Positions 8,286 through 11,747 of a stretch of DNA of 11,747 nt are shown one piece after another. Every line of letters begins with the position of its first letter. The stretch's first letter is position 1. The notes below the pieces were generated by a model. That model did not search any database, was not told the DNA's origin, and was given only the letters and a program-made list of their open reading frames with translations. Source of the stretch: Pleurotus djamor (lineage: Eukaryota; Basidiomycota; Agaricomycetes; Agaricales; Pleurotaceae); the NCBI GenBank assembly GCA_029747585.1, contig JAPEVF010001265.1, positions 1 through 11,747 on the forward strand, in the 5' to 3' direction. The translations under genes were made by a program, and so were the position numbers.

Positions 8286-9380
8286 CCACTGGCTAATATT
8301 TCCTGTCAGTGCATGTTGATCAACAGATAAGTATGGAAGTGCGTACAAGGGGACTCAATGAGCAGAGTCCAGTCCAACTGAAGTCCACAGAAATCCGATA
8401 GAAGCGTAGTGACGTGACAATTTTCATGCCCATGGCCAAAATGAAGGGGCCATTGTACTCGTTTAAGGCATGGGACTTTGAACAAGTTGAATGGGGGCTG
8501 GCAGAAGTAAAACAGTTCCTCAAGCTCAGGGAGCTCGAGTCGCTCGATGATGGTTTCCATCGGTGCGGAAAAATTGGCATCGAGCCAAAGCTTCCGTAAG
8601 GTGGATGCACATGATGATACGAGAGCGATTAGGTCACTTGCATCGTTCTTGAACTTCCACGATATGATTTCTAGCCTTTCAAAGAACGGGTTCGCGATCA
8701 TTTCCATAGTCGAAGCAAGAATACTCTCTGGGAAGAGTATGTAGGGGGGACCATTAGAAGACTTGATCGAGAGGGATTCAACTCGACAAAGCTTCGGGAG
8801 TAGCTGATCCAAGATGTTACTCTTCAGCACATTAGACTCTTCGCCGACGTTCAAGACGACGGTCCGAAAGTGAAGAGCGAGGTGCGGAGAGACCTGTATG
8901 ATTTCCAATAATTTGAGAGACAGAGGGATGTCATGAATGTGTTCATCATCTCGTCCGACCACGAACTCGGTGAAAATATATTTCTGAGCGAACGGCAGAA
9001 AAGAAGAATGCACGAGCGAGCATGCCTTCAACGAATCGATATCTGTCGCTATATGACTCAAGATTTGCCCCGTAATCTCGACGGGTAGGACACTCCCTGG
9101 TGTATGTCAGGAAAAGAGACAGAATCAGATGCGAAAATGACTCACAGCACGAACCGAGCATTCTGCGACCTAACTCTGTCCTCGTCAGTTGAGGGTAAAA
9201 TCGCGCCGATGGTTCAGGTGGATCGACCCAGTCTAAGTTCCTGATGGGGTGGCCCAGAAAGGGCTAGCTTATATTCAGTACGTTTCAGTCTTGCGTCGCA
9301 GCGCAGAGTCACTTGCGAGCGCTGTACAAACTTTGAAGGACGTTGGATACCCGAGGGGAAGCACTATAACAAGTGACGAG

Positions 9381-9396
9381 CTGTGACAGGTCACAG
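9381..9396. promoter_or_regulatory. 16-bp dyad, possible regulator-binding site
   Basis: CTGTGAC-AG-GTCACAG is a perfect inverted repeat with a 2-nt spacer. It lies about 220 bp upstream of the F-box start. A TCACGTGA palindrome (9414-9421), which has a bHLH/bZIP-type CACGTG core, lies 18 bp further on. The binding role is inferred from symmetry only. Confidence 0.35.
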
Positions 9397-9452
9397 TCGC
9401 GCTTGTGGCGGTATCACGTGACTTAGGAAAAGGGGGCTGGCAAGACAGTTGC

Positions 9453-9478
9453 CAACGTTCAACGTCAACGTTCAAAGT
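9453..9478. repeat. Two 13-bp tandem repeats, CAACGTTCAACGT type
   Basis: 9453-9465 and 9466-9478 differ at one base (CAACGTTCAACGT / CAACGTTCAAAGT). Each unit contains AACGTT. They precede the possible ATG at 9500 and lie within the divergent promoter. Confidence 0.6.
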
Positions 9479-9499
9479 ACTCAACCTCCAACTTCCTGT

Positions 9500-9616
9500 A
9501 TGTCCCAATCAAGCTCAGGAAGCATGAATGTGCTTCGGTCGTCGCTGGATCGAGGGTTACTCTTCATCAAGGCTAATCCATGGGATCAAGTCAACAAAGC
9601 TGTAGAGCTGCGGTAG
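9500..9616 (+). other. Small coding-like open frame (38 aa), unknown
   Basis: The frame starts with ATG at 9500 (MSQSSSGSMN) and reads through LLFIKANPWDQVNKAVEL to a TAG at 9614. Its amino-acid composition looks protein-like rather than random, and a GT donor-like site (CG|GTAGAG at 9613) lies at the stop, so it may be a first exon. I could not find a splice join that leads convincingly into the next fragment. It could also be chance or a decayed gene. I do not recognise it. Confidence 0.2.
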
Positions 9617-9738
9617 AGTCGCACACGATGGTTCCACAAAGTCTCCGGAAAGTCAAATCTTCTCAAATCATAATGACGTCTCTATGACTCCAAAAGGAGA
9701 CTAAGTCTGTTCTTTAAAGGGTCACCCAGGATGCGGAT

Positions 9739-9755
9739 TTCAAGCTTCAAGTCCT
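9739..9755 (-). repeat. Inverted copy of the 17-mer at 2805-2821
   Basis: TTCAAGCTTCAAGTCCT is the exact reverse complement of 2805-2821. It is placed at nearly the same distance upstream of SDR-B as the other copy is upstream of SDR-A. Confidence 0.5.
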
Positions 9756-9762
9756 TTGACCC

Positions 9763-10144
9763 ATGAATACGCTAAAGCACCTCGCAGGCGACCCAGGATA
9801 CCAACAGGAAGACGTCCCAGACTTGAAGGGACGTGTACGTGCTTCTACCCTCGGAGACGTCGTATACGTAGCTGAGCATCATCTTGTGCTTTAGACCGCC
9901 CTAGTCGGACGTCGAGAAGCATGCTCTGCAAAGGCGCTATATCGTCGATCTCGGAATTCTTGGAGATGAGAATGCTCAGGCCTGTGATGAAAAGCTAGAG
10001 GAGAGCTTGTGGGATCTCAGTGAGAGTACGATTAGGTCGCGTCTTGGTGATGACGGCTTAGGTACGCTCTGTCGGAATAATTGTTTAAGCAATTTCCTCA
10101 ATGATATCAGTTCTCCCGTCATCACTCGTACGTTAGCACTCTAG
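9763..10144 (+). other. Two coding-like fragments of an unrecognised, perhaps decayed, gene
   Basis: From the ATG at 9763 a 43-aa frame (MNTLKHLAGDPGYQQEDVPD..., TLGDVVYVAEHH) runs to TAG at 9892. A second frame open from 9905 to a TAG at 10142-10144 has no usable ATG. It reads SDVEKHALQRRYIVDLGILG, then an acidic helix-like EKLEESLWDLSESTIRSRLG. A 43-nt GT-AG intron (9862-9904, GTATAC...CCCTAG) would join them in frame, but it is shorter than every other intron in this window. I cannot name a family. A decayed gene, an unannotated short gene, or chance are all open. Confidence 0.25.
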
Positions 10145-10216
10145 CAGCGATCACACAGAGCTTGATGCAGACAAAGCAAGTCCCACGTCGGATGTGCAAG
10201 CGCTGACTTTACTCAT

Positions 10217-11336
10217 ATGCAATCCCCAATGGCGACCCCTCTTGTCGGCGTGTCCGCTGCACTTTCAGGTCAACCACCAAGCCGTACCATCTTTTCGCAG
10301 TTCTCACTGGAGAATAAGGTTGCTCTTGTCACTGGAGGCCAGCGAGGACTCGGCCTCGAGGTGGCTCTTGGCTTCGCCGAAGCCGGTGCCATTGTCTACT
10401 GCATCGACCTTCCTCAAGAGCCGGACAGCGACTTTGAAGTAGCTCAGAAATTCGCCTCAGAACTACCTCCACTAGACATGGCCACTGATACCAAGAAGGC
10501 ACGCCTCGAGTATATCAGTGCTGATGTCACGGATCAACCGGGAATTTGGAAAGTCGCTGAGGAAATTGTTGCGAAAGAAGGTAGACTGGATATCTGCTTT
10601 GCCAATGCAGGTATCGTCGCGGTTGCTGGATCTTTGGAGTTTCCGGCTGATAAATTCACCGAGGTATGTTCATCCCCGAAACCAAGGAAATGCGAAGTAT
10701 CTGTGTACTCACTGGGGGCTGTAGGTCGTCAATGTCAATGTCAACGGCGCTTTGTACACTGCACAAGCGGCTGGACGTCAGATGGAAAAGCTAGGCATTC
10801 CTGGGAGTATCATCTTCATGGCAAGCATCTGTGGTAGCGTCGCAATCAAGGTATCGACATGCTTTTCCGATAGCATTGGTGACACTCTCTGAATATGTGC
10901 GACCTTTCGACGTAGCAATACCATTCTATCGCTTATCATGCCAGCAAGTCTGCCTTGCTTCAAATGGCCCGCACCATGGCTTGTGAACTCGGCTCTAAAG
11001 GAATCCGCGTAAACTCACTCAGTCCTGGATATATTCGGACGAAGTACGTCTCACCTGCAAACCGCCTTTATCACCGATTAATCTTCTCCTGGTTTCGCCA
11101 AGACTGAGCGGACCATTCCTCGACGAATCTGGGATGTCAGACGTGTTGTCAGCCCAGAATCCGCTAAGCAGGCTTGGGCGTCCGGACGAACTTCGAGGAG
11201 TCTGTCTGTGGCTAGCAAGTGATGCATCTAGCTTTTGTACAGGGAGCAAGTAAGTCGCCTTTGTGAGAATATCCAGCGGGCTTAATCAAGTTTTGTGCGT
11301 AGCATCGTAGTGGATGGCGGACACCTCGCGTGGTAG
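10217..11336 (+). CDS. Classical short-chain dehydrogenase/reductase, copy B (5 exons)
   Basis: This is a paralogue of the SDR at 3308-4413. Exons 10217-10663, 10725-10850, 10916-11043, 11103-11249 and 11303-11336 give 293 aa; introns are 53 to 65 nt. TGGQRGLG (39-46) binds the dinucleotide, and Asp64 after beta-2 (YCIDLP) suggests NAD(H). FANAG, Asn154 (NVNVNG), Ser183 (FMASICG) and Tyr198/Lys202 (YHASK) complete the active site, so it should be catalytically competent. The C-terminus has [21 protein letters not shown] and VDGGHLAW. Exons 2, 3 and 5 have exactly the same lengths as in copy A; exon 4 is one codon shorter, and exon 1 differs by a longer N-terminus and a small insert near residue 85. 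The start may be Met1 (10217) or Met5 (10229). Copy A differs next to the catalytic residues (YQTSK, TASICGTTT), so the substrates may differ. The polyol/sorbose-dehydrogenase-like assignment is from family memory. Confidence 0.92.
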
Positions 11337-11747
11337 TCAGCTTAGACATACCCTGAGATTGCAAGTTGTTCACGTCGATTTCTGCGCCTAGTGAGGAGAC
11401 ACATTGCGGTAGTTGTTCCCTTGTTATGACGTTTGGTTGTTAATATACGTCAGTTGACAATTTGCGGTGGCGAGTGGCGGGGGACAAACAAAACATTACA
11501 ACGCGTCCATAACGCATCAGGAAAACCTGTTTTGAGTAGGAGCATAAAAAATCTACAACGTAAAAAGTGTTGGTCATTCAAAGTACTGAAAGTTGGAAAG
11601 TGTTCTTTCAATGCTTTTGTAGATGACTTTAATTTTACAGCCAGCTTTATGATGCTTTTATAGCTTCCACAAAAGTTTGATCAGGTGTGTTCTTGCTTTC
11701 ACAGCTTTCGGTGGCTTTTTCAGATCCTGTGAAAAGTCGCAGCTGCT
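11337..11747. other. AT-rich right flank without recognised gene
   Basis: This contains the SDR-B 3' end, followed by AT-rich sequence. An open frame at 11433-11663 has no recognisable motif. Short recurring pieces such as GCTTTTGTAG / GCTTTTATAG (near 11614 and 11654), repeated CAGCTTT, and a 7-bp inverted pair (TTTCACA 11697-11703 / TGTGAAA 11729-11735) suggest a repeat or transposon edge just outside the window, but I cannot define one. Confidence 0.35.

Larger units (their letters stand above)
7298..9161 (-). pseudogene. F-box protein gene split by a solo LTR
   Basis: F-box proteins recruit substrates to SCF ubiquitin ligases. On the minus strand, exon 1 is 9161-9146, intron 9145-9097 (GTGAGT...CAG), exon 2 9096-8347, intron 8346-8293 (GTACGC...CTGAC...TTAG), and exon 3 8292-8281 continuing at 7833-7298. 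The F-box helix begins near residue 9 (LPVEITGQILSHI, then LKACSLVHSSF). The rest is a leucine-rich-type region (TLRKLWLD, LKRVQW, SMRHLTLSI), typical of basidiomycete F-box hypotheticals. The LTR at 7839-8280 interrupts exon 3. With it and one CCGTC copy removed, the frame stays open to TGA at 7298-7300, implying a 437-aa ancestor. As it stands, reading enters the LTR and stops at TGA 8266-8264, giving about 264 aa: F-box kept, C-terminal third lost. A truncated protein may still be made. Splice sites are inferred; gene continuity across the LTR is well supported by frame and TSD. Confidence 0.8.
9162..10216. other. Divergent upstream region between the F-box gene and SDR-B
   Basis: About 1.05 kb separates the two divergent starts. 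It holds no gene I recognise. It does hold a cluster of short regulatory-looking elements (9381-9396, 9414-9421, 9453-9478), the inverted copy of the 17-mer (9739-9755), and several open, coding-like fragments at 9500-9616 and 9763-10144, described separately. No TATA box is seen in front of SDR-B. Confidence 0.45.

Noticed and set aside
1..11747. CRISPR array, rRNA gene or phage-type defence system
   Set aside because: No regularly spaced identical repeats, no rRNA sequence, and the gene structures are plainly fungal nuclear.

Overview
The window looks like a piece of a draft nuclear genome from a filamentous fungus, most likely a mushroom-forming basidiomycete (Agaricomycetes). The evidence is dense genes broken by many tiny GT-AG introns (48 to 65 nt), branch-point-like CTGAC/CTAAT/CTGAT motifs just before the acceptors, an F-box/leucine-rich-type protein of the kind expanded in these fungi, and a Berberine-bridge-enzyme-like (BBE-like, CAZy AA7-like) secreted flavoprotein. 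The organism call is inference. Four N bases at the left edge suggest a low-quality or repeat-rich contig end.

Layout, left to right. 1-240 is AT-rich, repeat-like and contains the Ns. 241-707 holds no recognised gene and ends in a pyrimidine-rich stretch in front of TSR3. 708-1847 (+) is TSR3, the 18S rRNA aminocarboxypropyltransferase, hidden in seven short exons across three frames. 1848-3307 is mostly non-coding, with a strong hairpin shortly after TSR3 and a TATA box in front of the next gene. 3308-4413 (+) is a five-exon classical short-chain dehydrogenase/reductase (SDR-A). 4414-5365 is a non-coding upstream region. 5366-7058 (+) is a four-exon secreted BBE-like FAD oxidoreductase whose usual FAD-attachment histidine is asparagine. 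9161-7298 (-) is an F-box gene of three exons, split by a 442-bp solo LTR (7839-8280) with a perfect 5-bp target-site duplication. 9162-10216 is upstream sequence shared by the F-box gene and SDR-B. It contains dyads, a short tandem repeat and some coding-like fragments. 10217-11336 (+) is SDR-B, a paralogue of SDR-A with the same four intron positions. 11337-11747 is AT-rich with no recognised gene.

How the genes relate. TSR3 is a housekeeping ribosome-biogenesis gene. The SDR-A / BBE-like / SDR-B group is an all-redox neighbourhood: two probably NAD-dependent cytosolic dehydrogenases around a secreted flavoprotein. It could be a small catabolic or secondary-metabolite locus, but no backbone synthase, transporter or regulator is visible, so a shared pathway is only a hypothesis. 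The most striking feature is the F-box gene: removing the LTR and one copy of the duplication restores one continuous frame to a stop codon, so a retroelement recently cut an otherwise well-preserved gene.
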